DNA of 64,000 bases from positions 129,507,122-129,571,121 of the forward strand of contig CM060172.1 of assembly GCA_030549775.1 (NCBI GenBank). Reading direction: 5' to 3'. The notes under the pieces were generated by a model, which ran no database searches, was not told where the DNA came from, and worked only from the letters and a program-made list of their open reading frames with translations. The DNA is from Tamarix chinensis. Lineage: Eukaryota; Streptophyta; Magnoliopsida; Caryophyllales; Tamaricaceae. Shown piece by piece: positions 23,424-34,145 of this stretch; the first letter of the stretch is position 1; each line of letters begins with the position of its first letter. Made by a program: the position numbers and the translations under genes.

Positions 23424-25154
23424 TGGTGCGACCGTAGCCGGCACGCAATTTAAACCCTCTTGTCGTCAATTGTAGCACTGGTAAATAGGGTATCGTTCTA
23501 GCCGGGGATTGAGAGGGCTCACCTCTAATTAACTAGCCTAAACTAAAACTAAAAATAAAAATCCTAAATAACACAAAATAAACAAATAAGAAAAATACTA
23601 ATGGGGGTTTATCAATAATAATAAAAGGAGTAAATAAAATAAAATAAATTAATAATGAAAATAATGGAAAATAATGGGAAACTAGCAGATAGGAGAAATA
23701 TGTTAGGGAAATAAAAATCCACCACTAGATTAGATCGAGATGTAATATTTATTTCTAAGTCATCTTTTAATCGTGAGAAAGAGATCGACCAAGTTGCACA
23801 CCAAAAGCAGGTCTATACACCTTATATTACTTCCCTTAATTAAATTAATACGACAAAGCGCCAATATTAACCCTATTAAATACTAGCAGTATAGCAGCAA
23901 CAAGCGGCTCCTATATTTAACTAGATTTAATGCATTAAGTGTAAGTGGAAGGCTGTCAATCTAAGTACCCAGACTAGTACAAAAAGCATGTCTAGCTGTA
24001 TTTCCTATTCTTGACCCACACGTATCGAAACGTTTTACCACTTCGGTTAGAATCACAAAACGATTAGGTGAATTGTTATCTAACCTAGCTGCAATTTATA
24101 CACATAAATTCTAGTATATTTAGATGGCCACCTCGCAGGCAAATAATCCTACATACTGTCACTTATGAGGAACCAGAACAAGGCATGCACCAAATAAATT
24201 ATACTGGACAGAATCATACATATAAACGATAGCAATTAATATAGAGTCAAGAAACAATCTCACGAAACAAAGAAAATAAAATTATAATTCAAATCATAAT
24301 CTAGGGTTTCAAATTATTCCCTAACAATAAATAATCAGCCACTCATAAGTAAAGAATTAATTACACAGAAATATATATCTAAAATATAAATTAAAAAATA
24401 AGAGAAAGAAATAACCGGAATTAATTTTGAATTAAAAATCAAGAATTTATTCAGATAAAAATTAATTTTATCTGAAATAAATTCTACCGGATATTAATTT
24501 CTTCCTTATTTTTTTCTCTCTCGGCACCTTAATTTCCGTGTCACTAATTCTTTTTCTTTTTTCTCTTTTTCGGCCGGCTGACAGGTGACTGCGCACGTAG
24601 GCGTTGCTGTGCCTCGAACTCCGTGCCCGACGACTGCCTCTTGTCGCGCGTCGTCCTTCTCTCCTGTTGGCCTCTGTCAGAGCCTGACGGCTCTGACTCC
24701 TCCCCTGCTCCCAGACGTCTCTACGCCCGCGCCTCTGCTCGTCTCTTCTTTCTGTCGCTCCTCTCCCTCTTTTTATAACTTTTTTTTTCTTTCCACCTCA
24801 GCCCTACGCTGACTTTTCTTCGTTGAGTCCGTGCGGCTCGTTTGGTTTATTTTGTTACAGGCCTTTGGGCCTTCGGCCTTCAGCCGTTGGTCCAAAGGTC
24901 TTATTATTTTTTTTTCTTCTTTTTTTTTAATTTTTCTTTTACTTAAGAACCTGCAAAATAAAATTAATAAAAATTAATAAATATTATTTTGCTCTAAATT
25001 TACTTAATTTATATCATTTTAGCTCAAATAATAAAATTTATGCAATTTTTACTACTTAAGCATAAAACAATAATTATTTCCCTATATTAGCTAAATAAAC
25101 TACCAAAAACTAAGATTATAAGGGTATAAAATGTGTCAAAATATGAACTCATCA
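23424..25154 (-). repeat. 5' LTR of the young element
   Basis: On the minus strand it runs from TGATGAGTTCATATTTTG to CGGTCGCACCA. It includes a GC-rich block (24570-24890), and a TATA-like TATAAAAA on the minus strand at 24770-24777 sits in a position suited to a promoter for the internal frame. The identical place in the 3' LTR is near 19388-19395. Confidence 0.95.
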
Positions 25155-26201
25155 GGTGATAGTCTGGAAGTTTTAGAAGAAGTAGATTAGGATAAGCATG
25201 CTTAGAGGTAGAGCCTTTATTAGTAAAGATACTAGTTGATGTTTAGGGTTTTGTGTTAATTATTTGTATGATGATGTTTTCTATCATGCTATTTTTATTA
25301 TCATATTAAATTCATTTTTTTAATATTAGGATATGATAGTGTCGATTATATGATAGAAAGAGGGTACAAATAATGAAAGATGTGATGATATGTTGATTTC
25401 TATGCTAAGTCGTATTTTATGGAACAACATAATTTGTGGAAGAATAATATGGGCCTAATGGAGTATTATAAGCAGTAAATACCTATATTTAAGATGTATG
25501 TTGATAAAATGAGGATTTGAAAATAATGACATTGAGAATATAAGATTTTCGTAAAATAAGGGTTATCGGTTATCTTCAAAGGCGTTTTGGTCAATATGGG
25601 ATAATAGGAGAATTTTGGTATTTTAATCAGTTAGATGAATTATAATATTCTACTAATTCCATGTGAAGTTTTTTGGAGTGATTAGGAATGTCCTATATTC
25701 TTCAGATGAGAAAATAACCTTATTTGAATATAGTAGCTTTAAAACAATAATATTATTATCATATGTGTAAAATGTTAGAGTTAGGCCATGAATTTCGGAC
25801 ATGTTATTAATATGAGTATTTTATGGATTTATATTTAATTTGATAATTATATGAGCCTTATGGGAAAAGTTATGATTTACCTATGAAATTAGGGTTTTAG
25901 GAGCTTTAGGAATAGTAACTATTAAGATAGGGTTATTATTACATGTTTAAGACATAGAAGTTAGACCTTAAATTTTAGGTATGTTAATAATGATTATATT
26001 TGAGGAATATATACAAAATTTGGTGGATAAATGATCAATATGGGAGGAGTTATGTCTAAATAGTGAATTTAGGGTTTTGGGAGGATAATAAGCATCTTAA
26101 CCTTCGAGAATGGTCTTATTATCTACATGTTATCATGAATAAGACACTAATCATTTAAAGTAAAAGATAATGTGATCCGAACTTATGTGTTTTATGAGTC
26201 T

Positions 26202-26600
26202 GTTCCACCGGCTTAACAATAGTGATCAAGCATGTTTTGTCCTGAGAGATACGTTAAACCTTTCCACCAGTTTAAGAATAGTGAAGCCTAATCTCAATGT
26301 GAAATATAATATGATTCTGAGATAAGTAACTAATGATTAACACACTAATCACTTACAGTGAAAGATTACGTAAGTCAGGACCGAGGTGTAGGAGTCCATT
26401 TCACCTACTTAATAATAGTGGTCAGTCGCTTTTTGCCCTAGGAGGTGCTTCAAACCATTCCACCTATTTAAGAATAATGGCCAGGAGAGTTTTTTCCTAG
26501 GAGGTGTAGAGTCGGTTCCACCAATGTAATAATAGTGGTCAGGATCATTTTTCCCTAGTATGTATTTCAAACCATTCCACCGGTTTAAGAATAATGGGGT
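26202..26600 (+). repeat. CCAC...GTGG palindrome array in unit B
   Basis: Six degenerate copies of a TTCCACCGGTTTAAGAATAG-like word, near 26202, 26261, 26399, 26459, 26516 and 26576. Most are followed by TGG(T/C)CAGG and a short T-rich linker. Same family as the arrays at 28232, 33371, 38788 and 41975. Confidence 0.8.
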
Positions 26601-28231
26601 CCATAAACTCAACGTAAATTAAAGAATGGATCCTGATATATTCTAATAATACGAATCCAAACTATTAATTATCTTGTATTGCTTTTTGTATCTTATATGT
26701 ATACTACTTTCCGCTATGAATGTATATAATTATATGTTTTTCAGTTTTGACTGTATTGTTATCTTACTCAGTATGTAGCGTACTAATAGTCCTTTTTATG
26801 GATGCTGCTCATTCCCACGAGCAGATGACTCAGATGGTTTTGTGCAGGTTTTTGGGGACCCAATTGATGATTTTGCTACCTTTGATGCATTGCATGGGGA
26901 AGAGTGACTTTTATCTGTACTGGGTGTTCAAGTGAAGAGTCATGTTATCCGGATGTTGTTTTACCCGGATACCTTTTAGACTCTCTAATCTATGGTATCC
27001 CTTTTGTTGTATTTTATTATTGAACCCTCCAAACTCATATTTGCATTATAAATTTTCTCTCATTTCTACTTGCTTTATTTTACTTGTAATGGTTTTAGCC
27101 TTGTAATTTATGTGAGGATGGTATAGTAAACCAAATTTACATTAGTTACGGTCGTAACACCTGGTATTTCGGTTATAAGCTTCCATTGTAAAATAAATTT
27201 TTTTAGTAGTAAATTTAGTGGTGTTACAGTTATGGTATATGAGATATGGTTGATATGACTTGTATTTTATGGCATACTCTTATGTATAGTTGTTATAACT
27301 TGACATGTATTCTAGGAGGCCTTAGGAGGTATGATGAGATTGTGAGAACTAAAAGAAATAAAAAGGGTGGAGTGATTAGGGAGAAGTGAGAAAAAGACTA
27401 AGTACTTTATGATCCCTTGGTGGAAAAATAAAGGGATAATGATAATAAAATGAGGGGTTGGATAAAATCTTACATGGGGGTAATGTTTAAATGGGAAAAG
27501 GTGGTTTAAGGTTTAAGCATGGTGAAGGAATAATACTTGGGGTAATTGGAGTCCATGGGTGAAAAATAGTACGTGGGTTGATGGAAGTGTGCATGGGAGC
27601 TTAACTAGGGGAGTGTGTGAAAGGGGTTGATGGTGAGTAGTTGGAGTTAGGGTTGAGACTAGGAGGGTGTCTTATGAAGGGAGATGAGTCAAGTGGAAAA
27701 GAGGGTGGAGTGTGTGAGTGAAGGGATGGTGTAAAATAAAGGAGGTGTAATAGGATTTTGAGGTGACCAACTAGGGTTTTCTTATCATATGTGGAAGATG
27801 GGGAGTAAGGTCGTGATGTTAGATGTGGGTTGAGTGGAGTGATGGTGTTGGAATCGAAGGGAGTCGGTCCATTTATGATAAAGAGAGGTTGGGGCCACGT
27901 AGGCCAAATTAGGGTTTCTAAGGTGAAATCTTAGTGGGCAATGGTGAGATAAGGTGGAATTATGGGAAAGTGAGCCTGAATCTACATGCATGGGGATTTG
28001 GATTTCATAGTAAGTAGGGGAATGGTGCACCTGAGGTTTTGGATTCTTGGGGAGTGTAAAGGTCCCAAGATATAGTACTGGGTCATTCAGGAAGTTTGGG
28101 GGTATGAGTTGAGGGTCCCGTAAGGGCATACATATCTAGTTAGGGTTACATGTGGAATATAACATGAGTAAAACACTAATAACTTAAAGTAAAAGATTAT
28201 CAAGTCAAACCTAGGTTAGAGTGTTTTCTAG

Positions 28232-28546
28232 TCCACTGGCTATAACAGTGGTCAGGAGCCTTCTTGCTTGGAGTGTAATCCGGTCTACTGGCTATAATAG
28301 TAGTTAGGCGCGTTCTACCCTGGAATAGTATTTTTGGTCCACCGGCTATAATAGTAGGGGTTCCAAGCTCGATAAACCAAACATTATATAGTAATAAATC
28401 ATGGAAAAGACACTAACTGCTTATAGTGGAACACCACATGGGTCAGGGCCAAGTTAGGATGATTTTCAATCCGTTAGCTATAATAGTGGCTAGGTGCATT
28501 TTGCCCTAAAATATCATTTTTGGTCCACCAGCTATAATAGTGGGGT
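28232..28546 (+). repeat. CCAC...GTGG palindrome array in unit A
   Basis: Five copies of TCCACCGGCTATAATAGTGG-like sequence, near 28232, 28270, 28337, 28470 and 28522. The ends CCAC and GTGG are inverted repeats around an A/T-rich centre. Confidence 0.85.
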
Positions 28547-29269
28547 TCTCATACTCACATGGATATAATTCGAGAGATGATATGGAATAATATTGATTTA
28601 TGGCTTAAGACCAGAAGTATTGACTTCACCATTATGATATATTATATAAATACGGCCTTAGTTCCTGTCACTCTTGGTAAGTGATGGAAATGCTAAGTAA
28701 ATGAACCCTGTGATATGCATTTCCTATTGTATGTTGTGTTGTATTGTGTATTGGCTCCTATGCCGTTGTGATTATCTCTATGCTTGTGTATGTTATTGTT
28801 TTTATATTGTTTATGTATGATTTATTGCATGTGCCCCCTACCTTTTATTCTAATATAAAGGGTTACTCAGTATTGTAGTACTGAAGGGTTCCGTTTGTAG
28901 GCCCCTGCTTATTCAATGGGCAATGTCCCTTGTAGGTTAGTCGTAGGTGATATTCAAGCGATCATCAAGTAAGAGTGTAAGGACCGTCCGGGAAACTTTC
29001 TGCTTTTATCTTTTAAACTTTTATAAATTTTTATGTAATTATTCTATTTTCTCATAAACACTAATAATGGGTTTTACCTTTTGTAATGTGATTTAATGTG
29101 CAACTCTGATTTGATTTAAACCTTAGCACTTGATACTGGAACTGTAGAAGGAAACCCATATGGTACTAGGTGTAGGTGTAATGTCCCCAAAATTTACCAT
29201 TTTTGCTTCAGCTAATTTTTAATTAAAATAAAATTATTTAATAGTAATTTTTAGGGGGGTTACAGATAG

Positions 29270-30193
29270 TTAACATCACTAATACTCGCACATCTAGAGT
29301 AGAACATGCTTGGTCTACTAGTAAACCTATAATATTTAAGTATACATACTCTTATAAGCTAATTGATCAATCAAATAAATTAGACCAGGGTCCTCTGGTT
29401 CCATTAAGATCAAGTAATAAGTTCAACAATCAAATTATTTCAACACTTGGAAACATTTTGGTCCTGCCTCATGTGAATTTCTGTTTTAAGTAGTAGTATT
29501 TTATTAATTTTATTAACAAACACTTATCACATAAAAGTACATTACTTGATTACTTAATATCATCGGGATTCCACTTTATTACCATTGACTTACCACAAGA
29601 AAGTTGATTATCATGATCTCCATTTATTATGAATTTATTCCAACAATTGATCACATTGAACACTTAGAGTGTATCACAAATTATACATTGAACATGTTTT
29701 AGCAATGAAGCTAAGGCATAAGAATAATTATTAAATACATAAATGAATATTTCACAAGGTAAAGACCATAATACCCTTATAAACCCTAATTTCATAAATA
29801 CACTATAACTCCATCCACAAGATTTTCCAATTAACCAAAATGAACACACTAATCTTAAATATTATTAAAAATATAATATCAAAAAATCATAACTTAACTC
29901 TAAATTTTCATACATAAAATATCGATATTACTCTTTTTATTATTATTTCCAAATTAAGTGTTTTCTCATAAAATCATACATTACGCTGCTTATAATGTAT
30001 CAAGGTAATTAGAAAATCATCATCTTCATATTTCAACCCATATACTATCTCTACAACACCCAAATTTTTAGATTTAAACAAAATACCCTTAGGTCACCTA
30101 ACATCTCCAATTTTATTATTTTCATAACTTAAGTCATCATTATCCAAAAGTTAACCTATTAAGTATCAAAGTTATTTAAAAAACCCAAGAAAC
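29270..30193. other. AT-rich DNA between unit A and the older LARD-like element
   Basis: No gene or clear element ends. Some phrases (ACTCTAAATTTTCATACATA, ACAACACCCAAATTTTTAG) weakly resemble reverse-oriented interior or terminal parts of the LTR-like family. A decayed fragment is possible but unproven. Confidence 0.3.
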
Positions 30194-31870
30194 TAATGAA
30201 TACATATTTTATACCTGTTTTAATCTTAGTTTTTGGTCTTTTATTTGAATAATATATAAGGCTAATTGTAAGTTTGTACTTAAGTGATACTAATATCATA
30301 TGTTTAATTATTTGAGCTAAAATTATAGAAAATGGATATACTTAAGTTATGAGATTATTTATTAATTATTTTAATTTTATTTTTTAGGTAAAATTAGAAA
30401 ATAAAAGAAAAAAAATAAAGGCCCAAAGGTGACAACATAACACAAAGAGGGCGCAGGCCTAGAAAAGGAAAAAGAAAGTCTCTATGGCTTGGCATGAAAG
30501 AAAGCAAAAGAAAGGTGGATTATGGCCAAAAAAAAGAGAAAAGAAAATAGAGAGCACAGTATACGTAGAAGAATATAAGAAAGATTTGCAACTGGTATAG
30601 AAAAAGGAAGGAGGCTTAACGAGATGTAGCAAGAGGAGCAGAAAGAAGAAAATAATGAGATAAAGAAGAGAGGAGAAGGTCAGTCACGGCGTGGAATGAA
30701 AAAGAGAAAAGGGAAGAAGAGAAGAGAGAAGAGGGGTGTGCAGAAGACAGAGAGAAGGGTGGGACAAAGAGACGGGATAGTAGAGGAAAGAGCCGAGACA
30801 GGGTGGCAACGCAAAAGAAAAGAAAGACAAGAGAGAAAAAAAGATCTGAATAAATTTAATTTGGATGAAAATAAGCAATTTTTCATCCATTAAATTACTA
30901 AAAAATTTATCCATATTTAATTTTTGGTTATTTTTTCTCTATTTTTACTATATATTTTTGTGTAATTTATTTATTTGTTATAACTAGCTAAGTAATTATT
31001 ATTGGGGAATAAATTAAAGCCCTAGGCTATAGTTTGAGATATAGTATGAATTTTCTTTGTTTTTTTATACTGTCCTTTAACTTTAATTTAATTGTTATAA
31101 TTTTTATGTGTGACTATTGAGTATAATTCATATAATGCATGCATCATTATGGCTTTATTATAGTGAAAATATGTAAGATTATATACTTGCTAGGTGTCTA
31201 TATGAAAATGCTAGAATTCATGTACAAAAATTATAGCTGAGTTAGATAAAAATACATCTAATAGTGTATTGATTCTAACTAACATAGTGGAACGTTTAGA
31301 TATATGTAGGTCAAATGAGAGAAATACAACTAGACACGCTTGAGGTAAGTTTGAGTACTTAGACTATCATCTCTCCAATTAAGCTTAATGTTTAAAATCT
31401 AGTTAATTATTGGAGTCACTTTTTGCAACTATATTGACAGGATTTAATAGGATTTAATAATGGTGATTTTTTTATATTAATTATTTTGAAGAAGTAATAT
31501 AAGGTGTATAGACTTGCTTTTAGCTTACTACTTGGTTAATCTCTTTCGTGTGATTAAAGATGACTTAAAAATTATTATTATATTTTGATCTAGTCTAGTG
31601 GTGGATTTTTATTTTCCAAGTACATTTGTTATATTGGTATTCACCAATACTTATTTTCTAATTTTATTTTATTTTTATTATTTTCTTTTGTTAACCCCTA
31701 TAATTATATTTTTCTTATTATTTATTTTGTGTGATTTTAAGTTTTTTATTTTCTTATTTATGAGATAGCTAAATTTAGGTGAACCCTCTCAATCTTGACC
31801 TAGAATATTCATTAATACTACAATTGATAACAAAAATGTTTAAATTGTGTGTCGGTTACAACCACACAAA
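30194..31870 (+). repeat. 5' LTR of the older LARD-like copy
   Basis: Starts TAATGAATACATATTTTATA and ends GTCGGTTACAACCACACAA, colinear with the young element's LTR. For example, the block around GTGGTGGATTTTTATTT is shared. It contains a purine-rich stretch (30390-30890) whose open frames are not genes. Confidence 0.8.
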
Positions 31871-31875
31871 TTTTT

Positions 31876-31893
31876 GGCGTCGTTGTTAAGGAT
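31876..31893 (+). promoter_or_regulatory. Decayed primer-binding site
   Basis: TGGCGTCGTTGTTAAGGA, differing from the young copy's site at four positions, five bases after the LTR end. Confidence 0.75.
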
Positions 31894-33370
31894 TGATAAT
31901 TTTGTCTTTGTTTAGCTAGATTTTTTTAGTGTGATTTTTTATTTGTTATGTGTTTTAGTGTCGTGGCATCCTTTAATTGAAAGGTAAAGTGTTGTGGGCA
32001 CTCAAGTCTTTAGATTAATAAGATTTTTAGGGCTAAGTGTGTTACTACTACTACTACTATTATTCTTTTAGTGTTTGTGTTTAGAATTTTGGTGTATTTT
32101 GTTCCACTTTTAACCATTTATTGTGAAGTGTTTGTGTCCTTTAGGTGGATATAGCTTGATACTTGGGTTATAGATAACTTTGCATGAACCCTTATGCTAG
32201 AGTAAATTATGTAAGTTCAAATTAACTTGGTGATAGACCTAACCAACTCACTAATATTGCTTAGCAAATTGCCACATCTACTAGAGTCATTAATACAAGG
32301 AGAGTGAGCCACATACAAGGAAACCCATAAGGTCACCATTCACAAGATATGAGAGGAGGAGGATGGACATAACTTAGTGTTCAAGCTTTCAATAGTTTCC
32401 AAGGATATTAGACCTACACATGTGTATACCATTCATCCAACTTTGGAGGGGAGATGAATGATAATTACCAAGTGCCATATCAAGATCCTTACAAACTTGA
32501 ATATGGAGATTTAGAACATTATTAGTATCCTCAATAAGAATCATCTTTAGTTTCAGAACCCTCAAGTTAAAAAAAAAAAATAGGCATGGAAAAAACCAAC
32601 TAGCGCAAAGTCAATTAAGCAGAATGAAAGGATTTCAATGTTGGAGGAGAAAATGTGTAACACCCCCAAAATTTACACATTTTTTTTTTAAAATAATACT
32701 TATAAATTAAAACTGTAAATTTTTGGGGATGTTACCGCCATACTTAGTACCAGACCGATTTACTCCTACCATTCCGGTACCAAGTGCTAAGGCTAAGAAA
32801 ATATTACTAAGTATACCATTAATAATCCAATTTATAAAAACTAAAACCGGAGTACGCATAAGCCTTATATAATTCGAATTACTAGCTATTGTTTTTCCAG
32901 ATAATGACTAAACAACATTAATAAAATTGTTTCTGCAACTTAAACATAATAAAAAGTAACATGAGTCATAAATTAAAAGGGAAAACGGCCATGTCACTCC
33001 AGGGTTTGATCCAGCCCAAATATCACTTCGCCCCTCCTGATGTCCCATAGACATCGATAGCATCAAAGTAAGTGCCTCCTACCTGCAACAGATCAGACGA
33101 ACATTTTGCTCGTGGGAATGAGCATCACTCATGAAATGGATGATCAGTACGCTACATACTGAGTAAGGTAACCGAGTACTAAGGCCAGTACACATATTTC
33201 ACACAACCAACACATAATGATAAAGGCATAAAACTCAATCATAATAGCACGAAATAAATACTTAGATGAAATGTCATGGTTCAATACGGATCAAATTATT
33301 TACTTCATCAAGCCTTTATTGAATTTATTTTCACACCATGCTCTTTATCAAGTCCATATGAGTACGACAG

Positions 33371-33592
33371 CCCCACTATTTTAGCTGGTGGATCGGTCGC
33401 GAGGGTAATATACCCTGCCACTATTATATGCCAGTGGATGGGTCTGGCCCCTTCTCGTACGGTATTCCACTGTAAGTAATTAGTGTCTTCCCACGTATTA
33501 ACAACATATATAGTTTGGTTTGTTGAGCTCAATATCCCCCACTATTATAGCGAGGGAAATATTCCCTGCCACTATTTTAGCCGGTGGATCGG
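33371..33592 (-). repeat. CCAC...GTGG palindrome array in unit C
   Basis: Four copies near 33371, 33415, 33535 and 33569, for example CCACTATTTTAGCCGGTGGA, with the same flanking CGGTCTGGGTC-like words as the other units. Confidence 0.85.
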
Positions 33593-33769
33593 TCTGGGTC
33601 CGGCTCAACATCTTCCACTTTACGTATTTAATATTTTAAGTATCTTATTCAGATGTTCATTTCAAGACATGCAGATCAGGTTCCTACCATGCTTACCCCT
33701 CGACTCAGGTTAACCACTTCAACCCTAGTTAATCGTCCCACCATAGTTAACCATGACATACCCTAACAC

Positions 33770-34145
33770 CCATGCAAACCCTAGCTCCCAAGCAAACCCT
33801 AACTCCACGTAAACCACACTCCCATGCAAACCCTAACTCCCATGCAAACCCTAGCTCCCATACAAACCCTAATACCATGCCACATCAATACCCCATGCAA
33901 AACCCTAACATCATGTAATATTAATACCACCATGCAATATTAACACCACCATTCAAAACCCTAAAACCATATAATATTAATACCACCATGCAAAACCCTA
34001 ACACCATGCAATCCCATGCAAACCCTAACACCATACAATTTCATGCAAACCCTAACAACATGCAATGTCATGCAAAACCCTAACATCATGCAATCTCATG
34101 CAAAACCCTACACCATACCATTTCATGCAAAACCCTAACACCATA
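33770..34145 (+). repeat. CATGCAAACCCTAAC tandem array (telo-box-like)
   Basis: About 13 degenerate units of CATGCAAACCCTAACACCAT type, each carrying AAACCCTA; roughly ten carry the full AAACCCTAA telo-box word. The spacing is irregular at 17-57 bp. It lies in unit C between the palindrome array and the A/T-rich zone. Confidence 0.85.

Larger units (their letters stand above)
18043..25154 (-). mobile_element. Young non-autonomous Ty3/gypsy-type LTR retrotransposon (LARD-like)
   Basis: A complete 7.1-kb element on the minus strand. The 5' LTR is 25154-23424 and the 3' LTR is 19776-18043. It has a perfect 5-bp target duplication GGTGA (18038-18042 and 25155-25159), a primer-binding site next to the 5' LTR, and a polypurine tract next to the 3' LTR. 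The LTRs (1731 and 1734 bp) differ, as far as I could see by eye, by two substitutions near 19500/24890 and three T-run length changes, so the insertion is recent. The interior (3.65 kb) has one 468-residue frame and no protease, reverse transcriptase or integrase. It therefore needs a partner element for movement. It inserted into unit B. Confidence 0.93.
16825..27228 (+). mobile_element. LTR-like unit B inserted in unit A
   Basis: Starts TGTAATACCCTGAATTTTT at 16825 and ends GTGGTGTTACA at 27228. Without the nested young element it is about 3.3 kb (16825-18042 plus 25160-27228). Unit A sequence resumes right after it (for example the GTACGTGGG block near 27570, whose reverse complement is in unit E). 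The target duplication is imperfect (GTAAT against GTTAT, boundary uncertain by one base), so this insertion looks old. It carries the pyrimidine tract, a (TA)n run, a CCAC palindrome array (26202-26600) and the terminal hairpin-like segment (27165-27228). No coding capacity. Confidence 0.6.
13974..29264 (+). mobile_element. LTR-like unit A (TG...CA), split by nested insertions
   Basis: Starts TGTAATACCTCAAAATTTT and ends GGGGGGTTACA. It is bounded by a perfect 5-bp duplication GATAG (13969-13973 and 29265-29269). Its own sequence is 13974-16824 plus about 27229-29264, roughly 4.9 kb after removing the nested unit B. Order along the plus strand: AT-rich leader, long pyrimidine-rich tract, minisatellite of GGTAATTTGG, then (after the insertion) a G-rich stretch, the CCAC...GTGG palindrome array, and a terminal segment opening with TGTAATGTCCCCAAAATTTA. 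It codes for nothing. TG...CA ends plus a 5-bp duplication fit a solo LTR of a large Ty3/gypsy element, but no internal partner is present to prove it. Confidence 0.7.

Noticed and set aside
33770..34145. Interstitial telomere
   Set aside because: The CCCTAA words are separated by unrelated CATGC-containing spacers and are not a head-to-tail TTTAGGG array.
33770..34145. CRISPR-like array
   Set aside because: Repeats are short and degenerate, spacing is irregular, and the host is a plant nuclear genome.
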